A stretch of DNA of 64,000 nucleotides from UBA2336 sp049306095. Lineage in GTDB: Bacteria > Bacteroidota > Bacteroidia > Cytophagales > Cyclobacteriaceae. This document shows, piece after piece, positions 40,648-50,304 of this stretch; position 1 is the first letter of the stretch; every line of letters starts with the position of its first letter. The stretch is from positions 1-64,000 of the forward strand of contig JBAQPU010000003.1 in the NCBI GenBank assembly GCA_049306095.1, in the 5' to 3' direction. A model generated the notes under the pieces. It saw only the letters and a list, made by a program, of their open reading frames with translations. It was not told the origin of the DNA and searched no databases. Both the position numbers and the translations under genes were made by a program.

Positions 40648-43600
40648 TTATAATCCAACCTTAACATTAAATCCAATACTGCGCATGGTAGGCATAGAAG
40701 CATACTCGGCACCAATGGCACTGCTGGCGCTGCTGTATCCGGCTTCCGGATCGAAGCCTTCAGTTTTACTTGAAATCATAAACAAGTTGCGTGCTACAAA
40801 CCCAGCCTTAACGGTTTTGAATGGAGTTTTGGATAATATTGACTGTGGCAAAGAATAACTGAGAGTCAGTTCGCGGAATCGAATATTTGTAGCATCGTAC
40901 ACAAAAGCTTCGTTGATACCGGAGATACCTTTCCAATATTGTTCAGCTGTAATAGCGACCGTATTCGGGCTACCATCGGATTGCGATACACCTTTCACAA
41001 TTAGCCCGCCTTCCCGGTTATCTTCCGTTAATGCTAACGTGCCATTAGCTGTACCCATGTTGATAGATCCCATAAAAATTCTTCCACCATAGGTTGCATC
41101 AATTAAGAAACCTAACGAAATATTCTTGTAAGTAATGGTGTTTGACCAACCGAACATTCCTTTTGGCATAGCGTTCCCTAATTTTTTTGTACCAGGCGCT
41201 TGAACGGGTATTCCACTGGCATCAATAACCAGGTTTCCATCATCATCACGTAAATAGGCGGTTCCATAGATATCACCATATGCGCCACCCTCTTCCACTA
41301 CAATAGAAACTGGTAAGGCTCCTAAGCTTAAATCCTGACGGGATGTTGCTTCAGTTAATTCAATAACTTTATTTCTATTCATTGACCAGTTGATAGTCGA
41401 TTCCCACTTCAGGTCGCCTGCAATTACCGGAACAGTATTCAACGTTAGTTCAACACCTGCATTTTGGATGTTACCAGCATTTACCAGGTCAAAACTATAG
41501 CCGGTAGCCGGAGGAATAGCCAACCTTAGTATCTGATCAAATGTGTTGGTTTTGTACACTGCTAAATCTAAGCCTAAACGGTCGCCAAAAAGGATTTCCA
41601 AACCTGCCTCAATGGATTGGACAGTTTCATTTTTTAGATTAGGATTTGCACGCCAATTATCGCGGGTTACATCCATCTTTTCTTCCTTGATGTTATAATT
41701 AGTACCAAAAGTATTTACTAGCCCATAGGGATTAGTATCGTTACCAACCTGTGCCCAGGAAGCACGCAACTTTCCGAATGAAATTGGTCCCAGGTTTTCC
41801 AAGGTTTCTGTAAATACCCAGCTTGCACCTACTGAAGGATAGAAATATGAATTTTCTGAGGCTGGAAGGGTGGATGACCAGTCGTTACGACCTGTTAGGT
41901 CTAAGTAAAACTGACCTTCATACGACAATGAAACTGCTCCATACAATGAATTGATTTGCTTTTCACCGCTATAATAATCAGCCCGGTGTTCTTTGCCAGC
42001 AGAGATTGCATAGAAATCAGGGATTTCTAATTCGCCCGAGAAATTATTACTCAACGTACTTGATTGCTTCATTCTGTTGCCACCCAGAGTAGCAGTCACT
42101 CCAATATTTCCAAATTGCTTTTTAGCTGTCAGCAAAAAGTCAGAGTTAATTTCTTTGAAAGTTTCGGTCTGAACCCTGTATGAACCACCAGCCTCCCAGT
42201 AAGGATTTCCTGTTGCGCGGATCAGATCGTAAATACTGGTGTAATTATCCAATCCTGTACGTAGTTTTAAACTTAACCAATCGGTGATGGTGAAATCCAA
42301 TGCTGCAAAACCGATATAGCGGTCTCTTTTATCAGAGTTTTGGTTTCGGTAGGCTGACCAAAAAACGTTATCAGGAGCGGCATTGTGATCCGTTACATAA
42401 GCAGCCGGTTTTCCGTCAGGGCGTTTCCAATCGGTATCTTTGAAGGAATCATAATCTGAAAATGCCACGCTGCGAGGACGATAAAGGTTGTCCATAAAAA
42501 TGTTGTTGGGGTCACGGGCAATGGCAATACGATTGTTGGTATTTTGCCTGATGTAGTTGACTTTACCATCAAACGATAACCACTTCAGTATTTTTGCCGT
42601 TGTTCTCAAATTTATGGTGGTCCTGTCCAGGTCGCTGTTAGGTACTACAGCCTTATTATCTAAGCGTGTTACCCCTGCCAGCATAGTTAAATCATCTGTG
42701 CTTTTGGTAAACTCAACATTGTTTGTCCAGGTACTGCCGGTACGCAAGAAATCTTTGTATAAATCATTATCGCGTGCAGAATATGGAAGGTTTCCCAGGG
42801 TCATGGACTGTGTACTTCCATCCATTTCAGGTCCCCAACTACCTACAACATTATTATTGAATGTTCCGGCAATGCCTTGTCCGTATTTATTTTGAAAATC
42901 CGGAGTCATCATAGGATTTTCAAAAGTAAAGTTTGTACCAAAGGTGACTCCGCCAGTAGAATTTTTCCCTGTTTTAGTAGTAATTAAGAGTACACCATTG
43001 GCTGCCCTACTACCATATAATGCTGAGGCTGCCGGTCCTTTCAGGACAGTAACGCTGGCGATATTATCCGGAGCGATATCACCGATACCAGAGCCTAAGT
43101 CTATCTGGCTATTTCCCCAATAATCGTCAGGAGAGGATGCAAAACTGCTAATGGGCACACCATCCACAACAATTAAAGGCTGATTGGCGCCTGCAACGGT
43201 ATTGTTACCACGAATGGTGATACGGGTAGAGCCACCGATACCTGTTGCATTTTGTTTGATTTGCACACCGGCAACTTTACCGGCCAATGCATTGGCTACG
43301 TTAACATCGCGGGCTTCAGTCAATTTATCGCCACGCACATCTTGTACTGAATATCCCAACTCTTTCTTTTCACGTGAGATACCCAAGGCAGTCACTACCA
43401 CTTCACTGAGTGTTTCCTCAGATTGTTGTAACGTCACCTCAATGGAGGTTCGGTTGCCTACTGTTACTTCCTGTGTGGCATAACCGATGAATGAGAATAC
43501 CAAAATACTTTGGTCATTTGGTACGCCAATGGAGTAGGACCCGGTGGCATCTGTGGCGGTACCAGTTGAGGTTCCTTTTACGATAAGGTTTACCCCGGGC

Positions 43601-43719
43601 ATTCCGGTACCAGAAGCATCTGTAACCTTGCCAGTTACAGTTCGCTGCTGAGCTGTTGCCCCAAGGGCCAGCATTAACACGCATGTCAGTGCCCAACTCG
43701 TTTTGTAAAGGTTTTTCAT
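40648..43719 (-). CDS. SusC/RagA-family TonB-dependent transporter
   Basis: The 1023-residue protein has a signal peptide (MKNLYKTSWALTCVLMLALG...TAQ). A carboxypeptidase-like regulatory domain follows ('TVTGKVTDASGTGMPGVNLI', about 27-105), then a plug with the SusC-specific 'GKVAGVQIKQ' and 'ITIRGNNTV...PLIVVDGVPI' motifs (about 125-235). The C-terminal 22-strand barrel ends 'IGFNVKVGL'. It imports a substrate captured by SusD across the outer membrane using TonB energy. It has no STN domain, so no anti-sigma signalling is expected; regulation should be by the divergent LacI protein, whose putative operators lie 114-148 bp upstream of the start. Confidence 0.95.
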   Translation of the reverse strand: MKNLYKTSWALTCVLMLALGATAQQRTVTGKVTDASGTGMPGVNLIVKGTSTGTATDATGSYSIGVPNDQSILVFSFIGYATQEVTVGNRTSIEVTLQQSEETLSEVVVTALGISREKKELGYSVQDVRGDKLTEARDVNVANALAGKVAGVQIKQNATGIGGSTRITIRGNNTVAGANQPLIVVDGVPISSFASSPDDYWGNSQIDLGSGIGDIAPDNIASVTVLKGPAASALYGSRAANGVLLITTKTGKNSTGGVTFGTNFTFENPMMTPDFQNKYGQGIAGTFNNNVVGSWGPEMDGSTQSMTLGNLPYSARDNDLYKDFLRTGSTWTNNVEFTKSTDDLTMLAGVTRLDNKAVVPNSDLDRTTINLRTTAKILKWLSFDGKVNYIRQNTNNRIAIARDPNNIFMDNLYRPRSVAFSDYDSFKDTDWKRPDGKPAAYVTDHNAAPDNVFWSAYRNQNSDKRDRYIGFAALDFTITDWLSLKLRTGLDNYTSIYDLIRATGNPYWEAGGSYRVQTETFKEINSDFLLTAKKQFGNIGVTATLGGNRMKQSSTLSNNFSGELEIPDFYAISAGKEHRADYYSGEKQINSLYGAVSLSYEGQFYLDLTGRNDWSSTLPASENSYFYPSVGASWVFTETLENLGPISFGKLRASWAQVGNDTNPYGLVNTFGTNYNIKEEKMDVTRDNWRANPNLKNETVQSIEAGLEILFGDRLGLDLAVYKTNTFDQILRLAIPPATGYSFDLVNAGNIQNAGVELTLNTVPVIAGDLKWESTINWSMNRNKVIELTEATSRQDLSLGALPVSIVVEEGGAYGDIYGTAYLRDDDGNLVIDASGIPVQAPGTKKLGNAMPKGMFGWSNTITYKNISLGFLIDATYGGRIFMGSINMGTANGTLALTEDNREGGLIVKGVSQSDGSPNTVAITAEQYWKGISGINEAFVYDATNIRFRELTLSYSLPQSILSKTPFKTVKAGFVARNLFMISSKTEGFDPEAGYSSASSAIGAEYASMPTMRSIGFNVKVGL

Positions 43720-43786
43720 GTTTTGTTGATTAATGGTTTTTGGTTAGAACTAAAAGAGGATCATAACAAACGATTGCATTACGAAT

Positions 43787-43818
43787 GGAAGGTAGGGTGT
43801 TCGGAATAAAAAAAGCAA
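43787..43818 (-). promoter_or_regulatory. Candidate promoter of susC-susD
   Basis: On the minus strand TTG (43818-43816) is followed after 21 bases by TACCTTCC (43794-43787), a partial match to TAnnTTTG. The TTG starts 14 bases after the operator pair, the same distance as at ROK-nagB. Confidence 0.35.
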
Positions 43819-43832
43819 GAAAAATATAAAAA

Positions 43833-43867
43833 TGTGTGCGAACACACTTAAATTGTGTGCGAACACA
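43833..43867 (-). promoter_or_regulatory. Paired LacI-type operators between susC and the lacI-family gene
   Basis: Two copies of TGTGTTCGCACACA, read on the susC strand, start 21 bp apart with the spacer ATTTAAG. The pair is almost the same as at 35280-35314. It lies 114 bp before the susC ATG and 113 bp before the regulator start, so it could serve both directions. Confidence 0.75.
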
Positions 43868-43979
43868 CGGAATTTAATAGTCCTTAAAAATAGAGCGAGA
43901 AAGCACATTCTGTGAAAGCGAATAGCATGTTTATTTTTTAACTCATTGTAATTCAGTCCTATCCTAACATTACCAGAGC

Positions 43980-45044
43980 GTGACCAAAAAAAATGTACGT
44001 ATTAAAGACATCGCCAAGTTGGCCGGTGTTTCCACAGGCACAGTCGACCGGGTTTTACACAACCGCGGGAAGGTTTCAGAAAGTGCCTTAAAAAAAGTGA
44101 TGGAGGTGATGAATGGAATTGATTACCAGCCTAATGTAATTGCCCGAACCCTCGGCTCCAATAAAACACACCGGCTAGCTGCCCTGGTACCGAATCCTGT
44201 TGTTGACCCCTATTGGGCTCAGTCGATGTCGGGTATTGCCCAGGCAGAAACCGAATGGAGTAAGTATGGTGTGGTTATAGATCTATACTTATTTAATCAA
44301 TATGATAAAGATTCATTTAAACAGGCTGCTGCTGCTGCTTTAAAAAATAATCCTGCCGGAATTTTGGTCGCCCCACTTTTTTACCATGAAGCATTACCCT
44401 TTTTTAATAGTTGTAAGGAAGCCAATGTACCCTATGTGCTTTTTAACACGCGTATTCAAGAGGCTGAACCCATTTGCTTTATCGGGCAGGAGTTGCATCG
44501 AAGCGGAAGGGTAGCGGCTTCGCTGGTGGAAATGGGGCAACCTTATCCGTGCTCGTTTGCCGTACTCCATATTCATGAAGACATCCCCAACTCTCCGCAC
44601 CTGATTGAGAAGGAAAATGGCTTTCGTGAATATTTTATTGATTTGAAGAAACCGGGTTTTGAAGTAAAGACTTTCGTAATGGATGACCCCGAAAGCCCTT
44701 CTTTTGATTCGCAGTGCCAGTCTATATTTAATATGAAAAACCTAAAAGGGATTTTTGTCAGTACCTCTAAAATTTTTACCATCGCTGAGTACATTCGCAA
44801 GCATTCCAAAAAAGGCATCCGATTGGTTGGGTACGACTTGCTGGACACCAATATGCAATACCTGAAATCGGGGCAAATCAATTTTGTAATCAATCAAAAC
44901 CCCAAACGGCAAGCTTTCCTCGGCATTTCTCATTTGGCCAGTTCGCTTGTCTTTAAAGCCAACGTGCCTAAAAATGATTTTCTTCCGTTAGAAGTGATTA
45001 CCGGAGAAAACCTGCAATCCTATCTTAACTCACACATTCATTAA
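43980..45044 (+). CDS. LacI-family transcriptional regulator
   Basis: The 354-residue protein starts at a GTG and has a LacI helix-turn-helix at 7-55 ('RIKDIAKLAGVSTGTVDRVL', 'NGIDYQPNVIARTLGS'). A periplasmic-binding-protein-like sensor domain covers about 65-345 ('LAALVPNPVVDPYWAQSMSG', 'NNPAGILVAPLF', 'KGIRLVGYDLLD'). Such sensors bind a sugar or sugar phosphate. It is divergent from susC, with paired operator-like palindromes in between and at the ROK-nagB promoter, so I infer that it controls both. The operators lie upstream of the promoter cores, which fits activation, or repression by looping. It is convergent with the operon ending at 45055. Confidence 0.92.
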   Translation: MTKKNVRIKDIAKLAGVSTGTVDRVLHNRGKVSESALKKVMEVMNGIDYQPNVIARTLGSNKTHRLAALVPNPVVDPYWAQSMSGIAQAETEWSKYGVVIDLYLFNQYDKDSFKQAAAAALKNNPAGILVAPLFYHEALPFFNSCKEANVPYVLFNTRIQEAEPICFIGQELHRSGRVAASLVEMGQPYPCSFAVLHIHEDIPNSPHLIEKENGFREYFIDLKKPGFEVKTFVMDDPESPSFDSQCQSIFNMKNLKGIFVSTSKIFTIAEYIRKHSKKGIRLVGYDLLDTNMQYLKSGQINFVINQNPKRQAFLGISHLASSLVFKANVPKNDFLPLEVITGENLQSYLNSHIH

Positions 45045-45054
45045 CCAGGCATTC

Positions 45055-46815
45055 TTATAGTTTTGGGGCCAGCCACAAAAAGCCTGAAGCCAAAAGAAAA
45101 AGAATAAAAAAGATTACCGGGCTCATTTGATTTTGAAGAGAAAGAGTATTGATATGTCCAGCTTTTGCCCATGTTGTTGAGGCGATTGTATTGGCATGTA
45201 GTTGGTTGGCGGTTCGTAATGATTCCAACGACTGACGGCCTGAAACAAAATAATGGAGAGTTGTTGAGTCTGCTGTAAGCTGGTGCCAGCCTGGTATGCC
45301 TACCCATGTGTTTCCAAACCACAGGTTATCAATCCTCACATCTTCCGTCAAGGGTAACAACATTCCATCGTCTGTTAATCTAGGGTGGATTTCTGTTGTT
45401 GAAATGACCTCAACATCCATGGGCTCATTTTCGTAAACAGGGAAGTCGGTCAGGATTTTAATTCTGAATTTTTCGGTTTGCTTGCGGGCTGTTTTCTCAA
45501 TTAAGGGCGACCAAAGAGAAGCGTAGGTTTCTGTATTCCCTTCCAGGGCAATGCGATAAGTTTCCTGCAGTAGCTGAATGCCTGTTTTGCCAATCCCTAT
45601 AAAGGTGTAAGCCGAAAGGACATCAGTTTTATTTTTTACCACGCTGAAAACGGAAGCGCTGGGTTGAATTTGTATGGAAAGCCGTGGAAGCACTTCAGGC
45701 TTTGTACCGAGGTGGGCGGTATCCTTCGTTATTTTTTTGAAGCTTATTGGAATAAAACGTTTTCGTATTTGATCACTTTCATCGGCTTTAAGAGGAAGAA
45801 GGATCAGGCCTAGCCCGCCTTTGATTGATTTCTCCATGGAAATTTTTTCTGAAGGCCTTAATGTTTCGAGAGCATCGCTGTCGATAATCACTAAGTCAAA
45901 TGCTTCAAGCAGGGGCGGAGTCAGGCTTGTAAATTGCAAAGGAGTCGTATTCGCATATTCGTAGCGGAAATTGTTTTTTGAAACCTGATAACGAAGGGTT
46001 AATCGATTTCCATTTTCGGCAAGGAAATTTTTCAGTTGCCGTGTTTCAAAAGTTGGGAATTTTTGCAGTAGCAAAATGTTTAGTCTTTCACCTTCTTTTA
46101 CAACTACCGGAATCTGTTCTGTTTTATAACCTGCCTGATCACGATATTGAAGCTTATAAACGAATGTTCCGGCTTCTTTCGGTTTGAATCTTAACCTGAA
46201 TGAAGTTAAACCGGGCTGTACTGTAGCAGAGTCTTCCTTTCCGGCAGCACCGGAAAGAAGTAAGGTTGTGGTGATGTTACTTTTTATTATCCCCTCAATG
46301 AAAGCTTGCTGATTGGCTTTAATGTTTTGCGGAAGATTGAGTTGCTGAATACCGACCGGAGATTCAGCCGGAAGAAATTGAAATTTACAAGCGGGAATAA
46401 GTTCAAGGGCATGATACGGTAAGCCTTCTCCGGCAATGAATTTGATTTGATCTTGTAAGGCAGTTAGTTCAAAAAAGGTTTTTAGGGTTTCTGATGGAGA
46501 GTAAATTTCTGAATCTGGTGTACGAATCAGCAGCAATTGCGGATGTGCAGTAAGCAGACTGTCAATTTGATTTTTACTGTACCCGGGAGTGAGGATGGCA
46601 ATACCGGAGGTTTCCTGCCCCAGCCTGTAAGCTGGTCTTAACAAAATCCCTAAAATTGAAATCAAAACAATAAGTTGTGCGATCAGCCGTAAGGGCAGGT
46701 ATTTTTGATTTCGTTTAATTTCTTTCCATAATAAAAATGAAAAAAGCCCAAGAATACCAGGGATAATTATCCAAACAGGAACAACAGGATTGATGAAGAA
46801 CGTGGAACTATTCAT
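45055..46815 (-). CDS. Membrane protein, last gene of the MoxR operon (GATase-like periplasmic domain)
   Basis: The 586-residue protein has two N-terminal transmembrane helices (about 14-29 and 44-62) and one at the C-terminus (SPVIFFILFLLASGFLWLAP). The large domain between them includes 'FDLVIIDSDALETLRPSEKI' and 'KSIKGGLGLILLPLKADESD', a pattern of glutamine-amidotransferase-like domains that occurs in membrane proteins of MoxR operons. The catalytic cysteine is not evident. The position, 8 bases overlapping the DUF4175 gene, implies function with it. I cannot name an activity. Confidence 0.7.
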   Translation of the reverse strand: MNSSTFFINPVVPVWIIIPGILGLFSFLLWKEIKRNQKYLPLRLIAQLIVLISILGILLRPAYRLGQETSGIAILTPGYSKNQIDSLLTAHPQLLLIRTPDSEIYSPSETLKTFFELTALQDQIKFIAGEGLPYHALELIPACKFQFLPAESPVGIQQLNLPQNIKANQQAFIEGIIKSNITTTLLLSGAAGKEDSATVQPGLTSFRLRFKPKEAGTFVYKLQYRDQAGYKTEQIPVVVKEGERLNILLLQKFPTFETRQLKNFLAENGNRLTLRYQVSKNNFRYEYANTTPLQFTSLTPPLLEAFDLVIIDSDALETLRPSEKISMEKSIKGGLGLILLPLKADESDQIRKRFIPISFKKITKDTAHLGTKPEVLPRLSIQIQPSASVFSVVKNKTDVLSAYTFIGIGKTGIQLLQETYRIALEGNTETYASLWSPLIEKTARKQTEKFRIKILTDFPVYENEPMDVEVISTTEIHPRLTDDGMLLPLTEDVRIDNLWFGNTWVGIPGWHQLTADSTTLHYFVSGRQSLESLRTANQLHANTIASTTWAKAGHINTLSLQNQMSPVIFFILFLLASGFLWLAPKL

Positions 46816-49087
46816 GCTTCAATTCTTCGAGTTGTTGGATGAATTTTTGATCGAGTTCATGCACAATAGTTTCTTGTTTTTTTGGAAATGCCGGTTGTGG
46901 GGGTAGTATTTTCCAAAACTCTTGTTGCAGTGTTTTCATGACGTGCTGCATTTTATCCACTGGAATTTTTTCATCGAGCAGGTCACGAATCAATGAAAGG
47001 CCCTGAAGGGAAGTGCCGGGCTGTGCCACTGCAATTTGTGCCAGCTCTTCACCGGCTTTTGTTAAAATTCTTTTATCAGAAGCATTCAATTGTGGTGAAT
47101 CCTGCAGTGAGCGTGCCTCTAATAAGGAGAAGCCTTCGCGTATAGCCTGAAATTTTTTTTCCGTGACAATAAAATAGTGATTGGTGGATGATTGAACCTC
47201 GGCCAGGTCAGCCGTTAATCGCTTTTCTTCTTTCAGCGGAGGAGGATCAAAACCCATCCGGTGAACGTAAATGCGTGAGTCGTTGCTGATTTCTTTTAAG
47301 AGGTTTAGTGCTTTATATTGGTAAGGCAACGATTGTGCGGGGGTATAAATGCGCAGGTAGAGTTCGGCATCCCACATTAAACTGAGCGCCATTTTAAGTT
47401 TTGTTTTTACGGAGACCATAAAAAACGTAGCTTCTTCCTGGTTGTCATGCTGATGAACAAAATCTTTCAGCGGATTTTCCTTGTCTTCTTCTGAGAGTTC
47501 TTCCTCGTGATGATGGGTGTCTGTTTTTTTATCGGCTACCAGGTTGTGTTCGTTTTTTGTATCATGTTGGTGTCCAAAGGCCTTGATTGGATCCTTTTCC
47601 GCGTCATCTTCTTCCTGGTGATTGGCGTCACCGGGTCCGGTACCATGAGGAATTCCGGAATCTTCTTCTTCTCCCAGAAACTGGCCGTACTTCAACCGTA
47701 GAACTTTTTGGTCGTACCCAAGTTCATTGCTGGTCGCATTGAATTTTTCTTTTGAAATTTTCTTTTCTTTCTGATGTTTCAAAAGTTTTTCGGTGTCAAT
47801 AATGATTTGCCGTTGACTGCGGAAATATTCAGGCATTAAGTCAACGCCCAGGCCTTCATCTGCCGTGAGGATGTAAGAGGCCGTGTCTTTCAGTGAAATG
47901 AAAAATGTTTCAGTGCGATTTCGATTGGGCAGGGGAGTTTTGTTGTCGGTCGCTTCTACATAAAAGTAAAGTTCATCGCCCGGTTCAAGCCCAAGTTTTT
48001 TCAGGTTCAGGGTTGTATTGGCAGTTAGATGTTTTCCGGAAATCGTTGGTGGTGTGGTAAACCTGATCTTCTCTTCCCTGAATTTAATTCCTTCACCGCT
48101 GCCTTTACTTACGGTAGCAATAAGTTGTGAGTCGTTCAGTCCATAGTCGTCACGTAAATCAGCTTTCACATCAATCACGAGATCGTCTGTATGAAGTAAT
48201 GCTGTAAATTGTTCCAGATTTGCTACTGTAATTTTTGGGGGTTGATCTTTAATGAGATCAATCTTGTAGTAATCTGATCGATACGCTCCCAGGGTATCGC
48301 GCCACTGTAGTTGATAAAAAGCTGATGTTGCGAATGCCTGCGAAAATGTAAAGGAATAATTTCCGGCTGGGTTCAGGCGTGCTGAGTCGCGACCGGGAAA
48401 AATAATGTGGGCATCAATAGGTTGGCTGGAAAAAGAGATCATCCACTCAATACGGCTTCCTTCCGGAATACTGGCCGAAAGATTTTTTGATTTGTAGGAT
48501 GCGATACCGGTGTAAGATGGTGGTGTTACCTGAATGGATAATGATTCAATAAAAACCGCATCAGCAGCATTGACTGGAATGATTTGTTGTTGAGCGCCTG
48601 GTATTAATGGCGTGACTGTTTCTGTTATTGCAAATCCTGACAATACGAAATAAGACAGGGAGCAACCAATGAAAATCCCTATGGCTTGCACAAGCCGGTT
48701 GGGGAGTTTAACAGCAGGGTAAATATTTTCAAAAGCTGCCAATGTCTTTTCGCATTGTAGTTGTTGTAAAAGGGTTAACTCATCCTCTTGAAGTAAAATC
48801 AGGTCGGCACTTTCCTGCAGGTCAGGATATTGTGCGTTCATGAATTGAATGATGTGTGACGTTTGGAAGCGAATGAGATTCTTTTGAAGAATTCGCGCGG
48901 TAAACATGAGCAGTCCGGGAACCCCCGCCACAACTATTTTCAATGAGGCAGAAGCAATAAAAAGCCCCGTTAGCCCATATACGAGCATGATTATTCCCAC
49001 AGCAATTAAAATTGCCTCCGTTAACCCGATGAGCAGGTAGCGTTTCTTGAGCGAGTTGAGGTAATATCGTGCCTGTGTGTTGCTCAT
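46808..49087 (-). CDS. DUF4175-like membrane protein
   Basis: The 759-residue protein starts with two close transmembrane helices (about 15-55) and a third near 145-165 (GIFIGCSLSYFVLSGFA). A periplasmic beta-rich region at about 175-400 ('IQVTPPSYTGIASYKSKNLS', 'LEPGDELYFYVEATDNKTPL') precedes a long charged helical C-terminal half with His/Glu-rich stretches ('HHHEEELSEED', 'GHQHDTKNEHN') near 500-550. The layout fits DUF4175 proteins of MoxR operons. The repeated HQHD segments could bind metal. It overlaps both neighbours, by 4 and 8 bases. Confidence 0.75.
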   Translation of the reverse strand: MSNTQARYYLNSLKKRYLLIGLTEAILIAVGIIMLVYGLTGLFIASASLKIVVAGVPGLLMFTARILQKNLIRFQTSHIIQFMNAQYPDLQESADLILLQEDELTLLQQLQCEKTLAAFENIYPAVKLPNRLVQAIGIFIGCSLSYFVLSGFAITETVTPLIPGAQQQIIPVNAADAVFIESLSIQVTPPSYTGIASYKSKNLSASIPEGSRIEWMISFSSQPIDAHIIFPGRDSARLNPAGNYSFTFSQAFATSAFYQLQWRDTLGAYRSDYYKIDLIKDQPPKITVANLEQFTALLHTDDLVIDVKADLRDDYGLNDSQLIATVSKGSGEGIKFREEKIRFTTPPTISGKHLTANTTLNLKKLGLEPGDELYFYVEATDNKTPLPNRNRTETFFISLKDTASYILTADEGLGVDLMPEYFRSQRQIIIDTEKLLKHQKEKKISKEKFNATSNELGYDQKVLRLKYGQFLGEEEDSGIPHGTGPGDANHQEEDDAEKDPIKAFGHQHDTKNEHNLVADKKTDTHHHEEELSEEDKENPLKDFVHQHDNQEEATFFMVSVKTKLKMALSLMWDAELYLRIYTPAQSLPYQYKALNLLKEISNDSRIYVHRMGFDPPPLKEEKRLTADLAEVQSSTNHYFIVTEKKFQAIREGFSLLEARSLQDSPQLNASDKRILTKAGEELAQIAVAQPGTSLQGLSLIRDLLDEKIPVDKMQHVMKTLQQEFWKILPPQPAFPKKQETIVHELDQKFIQQLEELKHE

Positions 49088-50304
49088 TGATTTTTGTGGT
49101 ATGCCAGTAATCGTTCAATCAATAAGATGGTTAAGAGTATGGAGATCAAATAGGAATCGGCTGACTGCAATGGGCGGACTGCATTTTTGTTTTTATCGAC
49201 CGCCTGTTGACTCCATGCTACTGAATCCTGAATCATACGTTGATCATTTTCCCGGACAACTGCCTGGTATTGGGTTGAGGGAACAATGATAGAAGCAAGC
49301 GTAACACTTAGATTTTCCTGTAAAACGATTTCTTCATTCAATGATTTTGTGATTCTCCATTTGTGTTTTTGATCCTGAACAATCAATGGATAGCCGGTAA
49401 CTTCTCTGGTATAAAGAATGTTTTCCGTTGGTGGAATTCGTTTACTGGAAAGCCAGATGATCCACGTTACGAGGTCGCTCTGCAGAAATTTTGAATCCAT
49501 TTTAAATTCAACTTTCATAGGTGTAGCAAAAGACGTTTTTATGGATCGTAAAATAGCTTCTATAATTTTTTTATCGTATGCATGCTCCTGGTCGTAATAA
49601 ACAGCGATGCTAAGCGTATCTTGCGGGTTAGCGGCTTCTGATAAACTTGCCGAAGGCACAGCCTGTGTTGTAAAGTAAGTTTCACTGGCGTTTGAAAACC
49701 CTTTCCTGATATACGTACTGTCAGCATGTTTGAAAACATTCAGCGTAAATTCTTCCGGCTCTGGAGTAACACCAATCCAGCGAATGTTAGCCGTAAGCGG
49801 TGTTCGGATTCCTGAAAACCCGTTGATTTTATTTTTGGCCAGCACGATGGCCTCTGAAAGATTTAGTGTTTTTAATTGCTCTGCAAGGCTCCGGTACGGA
49901 ATACTACGGGTTGCAGGTATGCTATCCTGAAGCATCGGAAAGTCATCCGATAGCCAGTGAAGTTCATATCCCTGTTCACGAAAATTTTCAAGTTGCCGCT
50001 CAACCTCAGGGTTGTGTTCCAATCTCTTTTCAACGATGACCCATTTTGTTTCACCTGTGGTGCATCCGTAGAAACTCAGACCGCCCATTAAAAGAACAAA
50101 CAGAATAATCATGAGACAGCGCAAGACAAGCAAAACAATTTCGTTAAGCCTGATGCCCTTGAATTGTTGAGTATTGGTTTCGTGCAAGTGTCGCAAACTC
50201 CCGATGCGAATGACTTTTCCTTCCTTTCGGCTGAGCATGTGAATGGCAATAGGAAGAGAAAGTCCTGCCAGTGCCCATAGCGCTATCGGGTTTGTAAACA
50301 GCAT
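49084..50304 (-). CDS. BatA-domain membrane protein
   Basis: The 406-residue protein opens with the BatA N-terminal domain: 'NPIALWALAGLSLPIAIHML', the 'GKVIRIGSLRHLHE' segment, and a second helix 'EIVLLVLRCLMIILFVLLMGG' to about residue 79. A soluble domain with weak von-Willebrand-like character follows, and a last helix (SYLISILLTILLIERLLAY) ends the protein. No MIDAS DxSxS motif is present, so metal-dependent adhesion is unlikely. In MoxR operons this protein anchors the complex in the membrane. It overlaps DUF58 by one base and DUF4175 by four. Confidence 0.82.
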   Translation of the reverse strand: MLFTNPIALWALAGLSLPIAIHMLSRKEGKVIRIGSLRHLHETNTQQFKGIRLNEIVLLVLRCLMIILFVLLMGGLSFYGCTTGETKWVIVEKRLEHNPEVERQLENFREQGYELHWLSDDFPMLQDSIPATRSIPYRSLAEQLKTLNLSEAIVLAKNKINGFSGIRTPLTANIRWIGVTPEPEEFTLNVFKHADSTYIRKGFSNASETYFTTQAVPSASLSEAANPQDTLSIAVYYDQEHAYDKKIIEAILRSIKTSFATPMKVEFKMDSKFLQSDLVTWIIWLSSKRIPPTENILYTREVTGYPLIVQDQKHKWRITKSLNEEIVLQENLSVTLASIIVPSTQYQAVVRENDQRMIQDSVAWSQQAVDKNKNAVRPLQSADSYLISILLTILLIERLLAYHKNQ

